A stretch of 27,501 bases of DNA from an uncultured Roseburia sp. (GTDB lineage: Bacteria; Bacillota; Clostridia; Lachnospirales; Lachnospiraceae). Positions 7,515 through 14,543 of this stretch are shown here, piece after piece. The DNA lies in the NCBI GenBank assembly GCA_900548205.1, contig URJS01000024.1, positions 1 to 27,501 of the forward strand, read 5' to 3'. Both the position numbers and the translations under genes were made by a program. The notes below the pieces were generated by a model that was not told the origin of the DNA, searched no databases, and saw nothing but the letters and a program-made list of their open reading frames with translations. The first letter of the stretch is position 1. Each line of letters starts with the position of its first letter.

Positions 7515-9791
7515 TTACTGGCTGATGACAGACAGTCCTAAAATATGGCGCTGCAGCATTACCACATCCTTATTGGAAACTCCGCCGTCACGGCTTGTAT
7601 TTGCCGCTTCCAGATAGCAGCCGCTCTGTGGTGTGATCGATAAAATATGACGCTGCAGCATTACCACATCTATATTGGATACCTTTCCGTCTCCGTTTAC
7701 GTCCCCGTAAACCACGATCTCAAATTCCCGCACTTGTTGCCCGTCAACATATACCGCGAGCTTATTTCCGGTTCCGACGCTTCCCGTATTTTCGGTTCCG
7801 TCAGACTTTAACAGCTTCACAGTGCAATTTTGACCGCTAATACCGGAGAGCACACCGTCTGCTGTCATATTCGGCTGGATGCCGGTTACAAACGTACCGA
7901 TCGGATATGCCGAGGTGATCGTCACACCGTCCGCGATCGTGATCGTATTGCCGCCTGACGCCCCCTGCTGCCTTGCAATCGTGATCGTATAGGTTCTTGA
8001 AACCCCGCTCTGCGAAATACAGGTAATATTAATTGTATTATTGCCATAATTCAAAGAATAATTACCCATGCCGGATACGGTCGAGGTGGAGGCTACCGGA
8101 GTCGCGCCAATGCTCACAGACGATACCTCCGGCCCTACGACAAGGGAATATTCGGTTGTCCCTCCGTGAAATACCGGGGTTAAATTGTAGCCGTCGACAG
8201 TCAGAGAGGAAAGCCAGTTATTCGGATTTCCTTTATCCGCGAAGGTCACTGCCGTCTCCGGCATATGATCGTAAACCGGTATACGGAATACAAACGCCTG
8301 ATTCTTATCGGCATATGCCTTTGCCATATTGCTGCCCTCGCTCATCGCAGCCTGCACATTTGTCATATACTGATGCGAATAAAGACTGTCATGATACACG
8401 ACGTTAAACTTCTCAAAGTAAATCGTATTCTGCCCCTTTTTCACATAATTGTTCGCCACAATGGAGGAACCGCCTGAAATTGATTTATAAATAGAGTTCC
8501 AGCCCTGCTGCTTTGCGTAGGCAAGACCGTTTACCGTGGCAGACGCCGAGCCTGTCGTATAGGCGCGTACGTTAAAGTAGTTATAGTACCCCTCATAGCC
8601 GCTGTATCTTCCTGAGATCAGCGGGCTTGTGCCTTTTGCTCCCTGCTCCTGCTTGCAGCGCGAGGCAAGATGATAAGGACTTACGCCCAGCCCGCTGCCG
8701 ACCTCAACAAATGTATCGGCGTAGCTGCGCACCGCACCGTCGGTATCTGTGTAATTCCCTGCCATAAAGGTATTTGCAAGCACATTTCCTACGCCCGCCG
8801 CATTCTGATACGGCGCATATTCTAAGGTTTCAAACTGAAAAATATAGGTCTCATTTAAAAAGTTGCGCGGGTCCATACAATAGGCAATATATTCCGGCGA
8901 AGCGCTCACCCAGCCCGGCCCGTCAAAACCATACCAGGTGTTGGTCGCCCAATCGTATGCCTGACTGTCCGTCGATTTCCTCGCATCATTGGCAGAGCTT
9001 TGGATCAGATTTCTGCTGACTATGCTCTCATTTGCGATCACTGTATTCCAGTCCAGTCCCGTCTGCACCGGAACAAACTGCCAGTTCGGATATTTCTGGT
9101 GCAGCGCCAGCAGCGAATTGCAGTAGCTTGCCGGAAAACCGGCTACCTGAAGCTCCGCCACATACTGATCGTCTGGAACAGTCGTTGTCTCTCCGCCCGT
9201 TCCGCCGCCGACAGAGCCTCCTCCGTCCAATGTCACATAATCCGCGCATATCCATCCGCTGTAGGAGCCCCCGCGCAGCGAAAACGAAACATTATACCAC
9301 TTTAATCCCTCCGCCTGTGTCTCTCCCTGTACCGTAACACGCTGTCCCTTATAAACCTTAATGACTACCTGATAGGAGGTGCCGGCACCGGAGCGGACAT
9401 TTACTCCCACATCCGTATTTGCCACAACGGCATTTCCCTCGGTGCTTGTTCCCGCAGAATCAAGACGCACAAAGTCAGAACGCGTATATCCTGTCTGCGT
9501 CACACCGGAAACAGTAACCTGAAGCTGATACCATGTATGACCATCCGAGCCCTGCACCTCGTCGGTCACCGTCACAGTCGCTCCGGGGTTTAGGGTAGTG
9601 ATCTTCTCTCCGTTTACCGGCTCCTTCCTCACCAGCACAGGTCCGTCAATGATCGTACCCGTTGTAGCGGTAAATCCGTACGCCGTTGCATTCAAATCCG
9701 GCAAAAATACACAGATAACTGCCATCAGCATACTGATGGCAGTTATAAGCGCCCATTTCTTTTTTATTTTCTGATTATTCCAGCTGACCAT
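7515..9791 (-). CDS. Secreted N-acetylglucosaminidase with SH3b domains and a C-terminal dockerin
   Basis: The 758-aa product starts at one of two adjacent ATGs; 9791 is better spaced from GGAGG (9800-9796) than 9794. Layout: signal peptide (about 1-38), two bacterial SH3 domains (about 42-112 and 124-190), Gly/Thr linker, a glucosaminidase domain of the LytD/GH73 type (about 330-500) with the putative catalytic Glu in KQEQG near 382, a cadherin-like beta-sandwich (about 527-607), another beta-rich domain (about 615-695), and a type I dockerin (about 697-757) with two Ca-binding loops, DVNGDGKVSNID and NTSRDGGVSNKD, each followed by VVMLQRHIL. It would cleave peptidoglycan glycan strands outside the cell. 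The cohesin-like anchor gene follows directly. Confidence 0.93.
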   Translation of the reverse strand: MVSWNNQKIKKKWALITAISMLMAVICVFLPDLNATAYGFTATTGTIIDGPVLVRKEPVNGEKITTLNPGATVTVTDEVQGSDGHTWYQLQVTVSGVTQTGYTRSDFVRLDSAGTSTEGNAVVANTDVGVNVRSGAGTSYQVVIKVYKGQRVTVQGETQAEGLKWYNVSFSLRGGSYSGWICADYVTLDGGGSVGGGTGGETTTVPDDQYVAELQVAGFPASYCNSLLALHQKYPNWQFVPVQTGLDWNTVIANESIVSRNLIQSSANDARKSTDSQAYDWATNTWYGFDGPGWVSASPEYIAYCMDPRNFLNETYIFQFETLEYAPYQNAAGVGNVLANTFMAGNYTDTDGAVRSYADTFVEVGSGLGVSPYHLASRCKQEQGAKGTSPLISGRYSGYEGYYNYFNVRAYTTGSASATVNGLAYAKQQGWNSIYKSISGGSSIVANNYVKKGQNTIYFEKFNVVYHDSLYSHQYMTNVQAAMSEGSNMAKAYADKNQAFVFRIPVYDHMPETAVTFADKGNPNNWLSSLTVDGYNLTPVFHGGTTEYSLVVGPEVSSVSIGATPVASTSTVSGMGNYSLNYGNNTINITCISQSGVSRTYTITIARQQGASGGNTITIADGVTITSAYPIGTFVTGIQPNMTADGVLSGISGQNCTVKLLKSDGTENTGSVGTGNKLAVYVDGQQVREFEIVVYGDVNGDGKVSNIDVVMLQRHILSITPQSGCYLEAANTSRDGGVSNKDVVMLQRHILGLSVISQ
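7539..7679 (-). repeat. Duplicated dockerin segment (two 39-bp near-identical copies)
   Basis: Positions 7539-7577 and 7641-7679 match at 36 of 39 bases, offset by 102 bp (34 codons). They encode the two VVMLQRHIL helices of the dockerin. The duplicated fold is normal for dockerins. The near identity at DNA level, including synonymous sites, suggests a recent duplication or gene conversion. Confidence 0.9.
9715..9746 (-). promoter_or_regulatory. 14-bp perfect hairpin within the signal-peptide codons
   Basis: The arms 9715-9728 and 9733-9746 are exact reverse complements around a 4-nt loop. They lie inside the glucosaminidase gene, about 45-76 nt after the start codon, and encode part of the hydrophobic core TAISMLMAVI. 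In RNA this would be a very stable hairpin near the 5' end of the message. No T-run follows, so it is not a standard terminator. Confidence 0.7.
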
Positions 9792-9831
9792 CATTCCTCC
9801 AAAAACGTCAAAATCTTACAGAATCAGCTTT

Positions 9832-9860
9832 ATTATATGGGAACAACCAGTACGCGTCAA
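9832..9860 (-). promoter_or_regulatory. Promoter of the glucosaminidase/cohesin/clpC unit
   Basis: On the minus strand there is a -35 TTGACG (9860-9855), a 17-bp spacer and a perfect -10 TATAAT (9837-9832). The predicted start near 9825 leaves a leader of about 33 nt. No other strong promoter was found before clpC, so all three genes may share it. Confidence 0.83.
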
Positions 9861-9896
9861 CCGGAATATCGTCTTTTTTGACAATAAACACAAGAT

Positions 9897-10142
9897 TTAT
9901 GGACGTTTTACCGACATCGAACTGTTAAAAATTAACAAAATTCCCCAAAAAATTCCTCCCAGCACACAGCCGCCCGCTGCCAGCAGGGGCATACTGCATT
10001 CACTGAGACTTACGCCCAAAAACGCCGCTGTACCTACCACAACGCCCGCCGCTGCCGTTGCCGCCATTAAGGCGCACACAAAAATCGTTTCTATGTCTAT
10101 TTGTTTCTCCCGCTTCCTCTTATGCTCTATTCTTTCTCTCAT
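9897..10142 (-). CDS. Small two-helix membrane protein, unknown function
   Basis: The 81-aa product starts at the ATG at 10142, which overlaps the HAD gene's TGA as ATGA and follows AGGAG by 7 nt. The start is therefore probably translationally coupled. After a charged N-terminus (RERIEHKRKREKQ) come two hydrophobic segments of about 25 residues separated by a short loop containing SECSMP. I do not recognise a family. Its partner in the same transcript is the HAD-type phosphatase, but the sequence does not say what they do together. Confidence 0.72.
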   Translation of the reverse strand: MRERIEHKRKREKQIDIETIFVCALMAATAAAGVVVGTAAFLGVSLSECSMPLLAAGGCVLGGIFWGILLIFNSSMSVKRP

Positions 10143-10510
10143 GCGATCACTCCTGATGCAGAAAAATACTGCTCCCACACTTTCCCGCCTGTCCACGGCA
10201 GACAGGCTCTGTCATCAATATAGACATCCGCAGATATTTTTCTTGCCTCCGTTCCGTAAGCCTCCAGCGTTTCCGGAACATTGTTGTTGACCGCATCAAA
10301 AGAAAGTCCGTGCCTGGCGCACCAAAGGAGCGCCTCCTCTAAGCGCTCTCCGCACCTGCAAGTCCAAAGAATCAGCTTCACACCCTGCCGGCGCTGCTGT
10401 TTCAGCATAAAAATAAGCGGCAGATTCGGCGCTCCGATTTCGGGATAACACTCTCTGCAAAGCGTTCCGTCAAAATCAACTGCAATAATCTCAATCTTCT
10501 TTTCCTTCAT
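10139..10510 (-). CDS. Small HAD-superfamily hydrolase
   Basis: The 123-aa product starts at the ATG at 10510 after GGGAGG (6-nt spacing). The longer in-frame opening to 10564 has no ribosome site. HAD motifs are visible: motif I DFDGT with D12 and D14, motif II Thr in LILWTCR (T50), and a late acidic pair in YIDDRAC (D99, D100) for Mg. There is no cap domain. Such minimal HAD proteins are usually phosphatases acting on small or nucleotide substrates, but the substrate cannot be read from the sequence. It is cytoplasmic and coupled to the membrane protein downstream. Confidence 0.85.
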   Translation of the reverse strand: MKEKKIEIIAVDFDGTLCRECYPEIGAPNLPLIFMLKQQRRQGVKLILWTCRCGERLEEALLWCARHGLSFDAVNNNVPETLEAYGTEARKISADVYIDDRACLPWTGGKVWEQYFSASGVIA

Positions 10511-10616
10511 GCTTTTCCTCCCTACCTGTGTTGATAGAGAGAGTATCACATAAATTCTGTACAATAATCAGGACAGATTTTACAAATCCTTCCGGTAAGC
10601 TTATCCCAGACCTGCC

Positions 10617-11558
10617 TTACTCTCCTTTGGCCGGAAGCACTCCCTCCCCGTCAAATGCCGGAATAAAGCTTTCCTCCGCCGTCTCCCCCTCCTGGATAAA
10701 GCCGCGCTCTATCCCAAGCGAAATCGCGTAGTCTACAACCTCCTCATATTCCTCCTGTGTCACCCGCCGGTTTAGCTCGGGATATTTTTCCAGACCCGCG
10801 AGCGGCGTAAACTGGTTCATAATGCTGATATAGACAGAATTTCCATAGGTCTCATGCAGATAGCGCAGCACTGCTTTGGAGTCCTCCTTCTGCCCCGGCA
10901 GCAGCAGATGGCGAACGATCGTTCCACGCTGCAGCAACCGCCCTGCCTCGATGGGATCCTCATCCTCTGGTGCAGGCTCCCCCGCGAATACAGGCTCTCC
11001 CGTCTGGCGCACCATCTCAGCGACCGCCGCCTTAGCTACCTGGCTGTAATCGGGCGCATGGGAATATTTCGCACTAAGAGCCGCATCCATATATTTAAAA
11101 TCGGGCAGATAAATGTCAATGAGCCCCTCCAGACGGTGAAGCGTCTCCGTCTTTTCATAGCTGCCCGTATTGTAAATGACAGGAAGTGTAAGCCCCTGCG
11201 CTTTTGCCGCTGTAAGCGCCGTTATGATCTGCGGCACAAAGTGCCCCGGCGTGACAAGATTGATATTGTTCGCCCCTTTTTCCTGAAGCTCTAAAAATAT
11301 TTTCGTAAGCCGCCCTGCGCTCACACGCTCCCCCGCCGTCCCGTTTGCAATATTACGGTTCTGACAAAACACACAGTGCAGCGCGCAGCCGCTGAAAAAT
11401 ACAGCGCCGGAGCCGGCTGTTCCGGAAATACAGGGCTCCTCCCAATAGTGGAGCGCCGCGCGGGCGATCTTTAGTGTTTCATCCTGCCCGCAGAAGCCGC
11501 GCATTCCGTTTTTTCTGTCTGCACCGCAGTTTCGCGGACAGAGATTACATCTTGGCAT
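10617..11558 (-). CDS. Radical SAM protein, PflA-like (PflX type)
   Basis: The 313-aa product contains the radical SAM cluster motif CALHCVFC (C58, C62, C65), which binds the [4Fe-4S] cluster and SAM. The N-terminus has an extra cysteine set (C4, C7, C11, C23 region, CNLCPRNCG...GFCG), as in the 'putative pyruvate formate-lyase activating enzyme' group. Later motifs NLVTPGHFVPQI and DIYLPDFKYMD are typical of that group. No glycyl-radical enzyme is nearby, so the true substrate is open. The ATG at 11558 lies 11 nt after AAAGGA. It diverges from pfp. Confidence 0.9.
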   Translation of the reverse strand: MPRCNLCPRNCGADRKNGMRGFCGQDETLKIARAALHYWEEPCISGTAGSGAVFFSGCALHCVFCQNRNIANGTAGERVSAGRLTKIFLELQEKGANNINLVTPGHFVPQIITALTAAKAQGLTLPVIYNTGSYEKTETLHRLEGLIDIYLPDFKYMDAALSAKYSHAPDYSQVAKAAVAEMVRQTGEPVFAGEPAPEDEDPIEAGRLLQRGTIVRHLLLPGQKEDSKAVLRYLHETYGNSVYISIMNQFTPLAGLEKYPELNRRVTQEEYEEVVDYAISLGIERGFIQEGETAEESFIPAFDGEGVLPAKGE

Positions 11559-11590
11559 ATTCCATGCATTCCTTTCTCTTTATTTCAAGC

Positions 11591-11619
11591 TTGCGAAACT
11601 CCGTCTTTTTGGTTATGAT
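11591..11619 (+). promoter_or_regulatory. Promoter of pfp
   Basis: -35 TTGCGA (11591-11596, 4 of 6), a 17-bp spacer and -10 TATGAT (11614-11619, 5 of 6). The predicted start is near 11626, giving a 5' UTR of about 75 nt that opens with a strong hairpin. Confidence 0.65.
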
Positions 11620-11636
11620 AGATTTACATGCCAAGG

Positions 11637-11664
11637 CTTGCCGCAGCTTTTCTTCTGCGGCAAG
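11637..11664 (+). promoter_or_regulatory. Hairpin at the 5' end of the pfp leader
   Basis: CTTGCCGCAG (11637-11646) and CTGCGGCAAG (11655-11664) form a perfect 10-bp stem with an 8-nt loop. It starts about 11 nt after the predicted transcription start and no T-run follows, so it is more likely an mRNA-stabilising 5' hairpin or a binding site than a terminator. Confidence 0.65.
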
Positions 11665-11701
11665 ACCGGCTATATTTAACAAGAGTGAAGGAGTTTCTGT
11701 T

Positions 11702-12943
11702 ATGGCTTTAAAAAACTGTATGGTGGCACAGTCCGGCGGACCTACGGCTGCGATAAACGCCAGTCTTTCAGGCGTCATCCGCGGCGTGTACGCCTCATCG
11801 GTCTACGACACTGTCTACGGTTCCTTAAACGGTATCACCGGAATTTTAAATAATGAATTGATCAATCTGACCGATTTGATAGACCAACATCCTGAGAATC
11901 TCACGCGGCTTGTCACAACCCCTGCCATGTATCTTGGCTCGTGCCGCTATAAGCTTCCCGATTATATGGATGACGATTCTCCCTATGTCTTTATCTTCAA
12001 CCAGTTTGAAACCTACCATATTGAAGCGTTTTTCTATATCGGCGGTAATGATTCGATGGATACCGTGGCAAAGCTCTCCTCCTATGGCGAGAAGATCGGC
12101 AGCCGGGTACGCATCATAGGCATCCCAAAGACGATCGACAACGATCTTTGCGAGACGGACCATACGCCGGGCTTTGGCTCTGCCGCCAAATATATTGCGA
12201 CCTCCCTGCTCGAGATCGCGCACGATACCTTTATCTATGCCGTAAAAAGCGTGACCATTGTTGAAATCATGGGACGTGACGCGGGATGGCTGACGGCAGC
12301 AGCCGCACTCGCAAGAAATGAATACAACACCGCGCCGCATCTGATCTATCTGCCGGAGGTTCCCTTCGACACCGATGATTTCCTGCTTGACGTAAAGCGT
12401 CTGCTCTTTGAGCGCAACAATGTCATCATCGCAGTCTCAGAGGGTATCCGCAACGCGTCCGGCGAATATATCAGCGCCTCCGAGGGCACGATCGACAGCT
12501 TCGGGCACAGCCAGCTCAGCGGCGCCGGAAAGACACTGGAATTTCTCGTAAAGGAAAAGCTCGGCGTTAAAGTGCGCTCCGTCGAGTTAAATGTGCTCCA
12601 GCGCTGTGCGTCTCACCTTACCTCAAAAACCGATTTGGACGAGTCTGTGGCGCTTGGAGAAAAAGCCGTCTCACTCTCCGAGGAGGGTGTAACGGCTTCC
12701 ATGGTCACAATTCATCGTATTTCAAATGCACCTTATCAGGTTTCATACGGCTATGCACAGATTTCACATATCGCAAATGAGGCAAAATCCGTTCCTACCG
12801 AATGGATCGCTCGGGCTGGCAACGATGTGACACAGCCGCTGATCGACTACCTAAGACCACTGATCCAGGGCGAAACGAACGTTGTCTATGAGAACGGACT
12901 TCCTGTTTATATGGATGTCAGTCATTTGTCAAAACATCCATAA
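11702..12943 (+). CDS. pfp: PPi-type 6-phosphofructokinase (diphosphate-fructose-6-phosphate 1-phosphotransferase)
   Basis: The 413-aa product phosphorylates fructose 6-phosphate to the 1,6-bisphosphate in glycolysis. AAGGAG lies 8 nt before the ATG at 11702; the upstream in-frame extension has no ribosome site and is antisense to the radical SAM gene. The motif GGNDS (114-118) carries Asp where ATP enzymes have Gly, and PKTIDND (142-148) carries Lys where ATP enzymes have Gly. Both marks are typical of PPi-dependent enzymes. MGRDAGWL (about 190-197) is the sugar-phosphate site. It is one of only two plus-strand genes here. Its last 26 bp overlap the 3' end of the opposing esterase gene. True donor specificity (PPi or ATP) is inferred from these residues. 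Confidence 0.94.
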   Translation: MALKNCMVAQSGGPTAAINASLSGVIRGVYASSVYDTVYGSLNGITGILNNELINLTDLIDQHPENLTRLVTTPAMYLGSCRYKLPDYMDDDSPYVFIFNQFETYHIEAFFYIGGNDSMDTVAKLSSYGEKIGSRVRIIGIPKTIDNDLCETDHTPGFGSAAKYIATSLLEIAHDTFIYAVKSVTIVEIMGRDAGWLTAAAALARNEYNTAPHLIYLPEVPFDTDDFLLDVKRLLFERNNVIIAVSEGIRNASGEYISASEGTIDSFGHSQLSGAGKTLEFLVKEKLGVKVRSVELNVLQRCASHLTSKTDLDESVALGEKAVSLSEEGVTASMVTIHRISNAPYQVSYGYAQISHIANEAKSVPTEWIARAGNDVTQPLIDYLRPLIQGETNVVYENGLPVYMDVSHLSKHP

Positions 12944-13844
12944 ACCTTCCGATCTCTATCCACGCTCTTTTGGATTCCGGCATCAGCTTTGCCGCCATCT
13001 GAAAGACGTGGAACATCCCCTCATACACGCTCAGGCGGACCTTTCCCCCCTGCTCGCGCGCTTTCGCCGCTACATTCACAGAATCAGACAGGAGCATCTC
13101 ATAGGAGCCTACCTGAAGGAGCATCGGCGGAAATCCTCTGAAATCTCCAAACAGCGGTGAAATATAAGCATTCATCGGATCATGCTCTCCAATATAATCC
13201 TTATTGTAAATCAAGCTGTCTCTCGTTCTTCCAAACAGCGGATCCTTCTCATAATTTGTCTCATACGATTCCCCGCTCGCAGTCAGATCCGTCCACGGCG
13301 ACATTGCCACAATTCCGCAGGGGAGCTGTCTCCCCTTATCCTTAAGGTAGTGACACAGCGCAAGCGCCAGTCCGCCCCCGGCTGAATCTCCCGCCAGAAT
13401 GATCTGCTCGGAAAACCAGCCCTGCTCCAACAGCCACTCATAGGCATCATAGGCATCGAGCAACGCCGCCGGATAAGGGTCCTCCGGCGCAACCCGGTAA
13501 TCGGGCGTAAGCACGCTCATTCCATGGCTTACCTCATTGTAAAGACCCGCAAACATACGGTAGGCATTTCGCATACCTCCCACATAGCCGCCTCCATGAA
13601 GCTGCAGGATCACCTTGTCCTCTCTTGCTCCCTCCTTAAGCGAAAGCAGCTCCATCTGATAATGCTCCCGCTCGATCGTCTCCATAACAAACAGCTCCGG
13701 GCATCTCCACGGCGGCTCATTGGTACCAATATTTTTTCGCAGCTCACCGCTCTTTATCTTTTTCCCGATTTTCTCATCGTCTGTGATGCGCGCGATCAAC
13801 TCCCGTATCACGCGTCCTCTCACACTTGTCTCATTCTCCCGCAT
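12918..13844 (-). CDS. Alpha/beta hydrolase, hormone-sensitive-lipase-family esterase
   Basis: The 308-aa product has the HSL-family oxyanion motif HGGGY (83-87), the nucleophile elbow GDSAG with S154, Asp254 in LLSDS and His279 in GMFHVFQ, forming a complete triad. It lacks a signal peptide, so it should be a cytoplasmic esterase or deacylase on short to medium acyl esters. It is the last gene of a likely three-gene operon after the acyltransferase and the zinc-ribbon membrane protein. Its stop lies within the convergent pfp gene, with no terminator between them. Confidence 0.92.
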   Translation of the reverse strand: MRENETSVRGRVIRELIARITDDEKIGKKIKSGELRKNIGTNEPPWRCPELFVMETIEREHYQMELLSLKEGAREDKVILQLHGGGYVGGMRNAYRMFAGLYNEVSHGMSVLTPDYRVAPEDPYPAALLDAYDAYEWLLEQGWFSEQIILAGDSAGGGLALALCHYLKDKGRQLPCGIVAMSPWTDLTASGESYETNYEKDPLFGRTRDSLIYNKDYIGEHDPMNAYISPLFGDFRGFPPMLLQVGSYEMLLSDSVNVAAKAREQGGKVRLSVYEGMFHVFQMAAKLMPESKRAWIEIGRFMDVLTND

Positions 13845-13866
13845 ACCCTTTTCATCCTCTTTTGTC

Positions 13867-14532
13867 CTATCGAATATGAAATCTCCTCTTAAGCTCTGTC
13901 CGCGCCTTTCGGTCGCCGATGATCAGCGTTCCCACAAAAAGCAGCGCGGACGCCGCAAATGCCAGCTCGCCCAAAAACGGTGCCGTTGCGATTCCCACCA
14001 GCGAAAACACTAACGGCACAATGCTGCACAAAATCATAAAGATCTGCCACATCAGATAGCTCTGCCAGTTTCTCCGTTTGCACAACATCAACACGAGAAT
14101 CCCCGCATCCATAAATAAAATTCCCGCCGGAAGCGCATAATTGACGGACCAGCCGCGATAGCCGATCACAAAATCCGCCGCCACCGCGATCAAAACTGCG
14201 ATCAGCGTTAAAATGACTGCCTTTCCGCGATAACCTGATTTGCCAAGTATCGCAAAACGTAACAGCATGTACACATACACAAAGCCAAGCCCCGTGATCA
14301 GGCTCCACCAAGTCTGATCCTCCTCTTTTACATTGATATATACGAGCAAAACCTCAAGAAGGATCGCTGCAAACAGATATATCCGGCTGATCAGCATCAG
14401 CTTTCGCGCCATGACCCTGACGTTCGGGTACATATTTTCAAGCTCCTCGGTCTGCTCCAAAACAGAGTTGCAGAGCGGACACCGCTCTGTCTCATCCAGA
14501 ATTTCAATATTACATTTTCTGCACTTACTCAT
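13867..14532 (-). CDS. Zinc-ribbon multi-pass membrane protein (DUF6320-like)
   Basis: The 221-aa product has an N-terminal C4 zinc ribbon (C4, C7, C18, C21; CRKC...CPLC) followed by about six hydrophobic segments between residue 42 and 205, and a basic C-terminus. The ribosome site AGGGG lies 8 nt before the ATG at 14532, and the gap after the upstream gene is 11 bp. From memory this architecture matches Firmicutes proteins labelled DUF6320, often next to condensation-fold acyltransferases. No catalytic motif is visible, and the function is unknown. Confidence 0.82.
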   Translation of the reverse strand: MSKCRKCNIEILDETERCPLCNSVLEQTEELENMYPNVRVMARKLMLISRIYLFAAILLEVLLVYINVKEEDQTWWSLITGLGFVYVYMLLRFAILGKSGYRGKAVILTLIAVLIAVAADFVIGYRGWSVNYALPAGILFMDAGILVLMLCKRRNWQSYLMWQIFMILCSIVPLVFSLVGIATAPFLGELAFAASALLFVGTLIIGDRKARTELKRRFHIR

Positions 14533-14543
14533 ATGCTCATCCC

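Noticed and set aside
6914..7525. Plus-strand open frame of about 200 codons, proline-rich.
   Set aside because: It is the reverse image of the Gly-rich linker and cohesin-like domain of a convincing minus-strand gene.
11474..11701. In-frame extension of pfp by 76 codons upstream.
   Set aside because: It has no ribosome site, it covers the promoter and hairpin, and it is antisense to the radical SAM gene. The ATG at 11702 has a good site.
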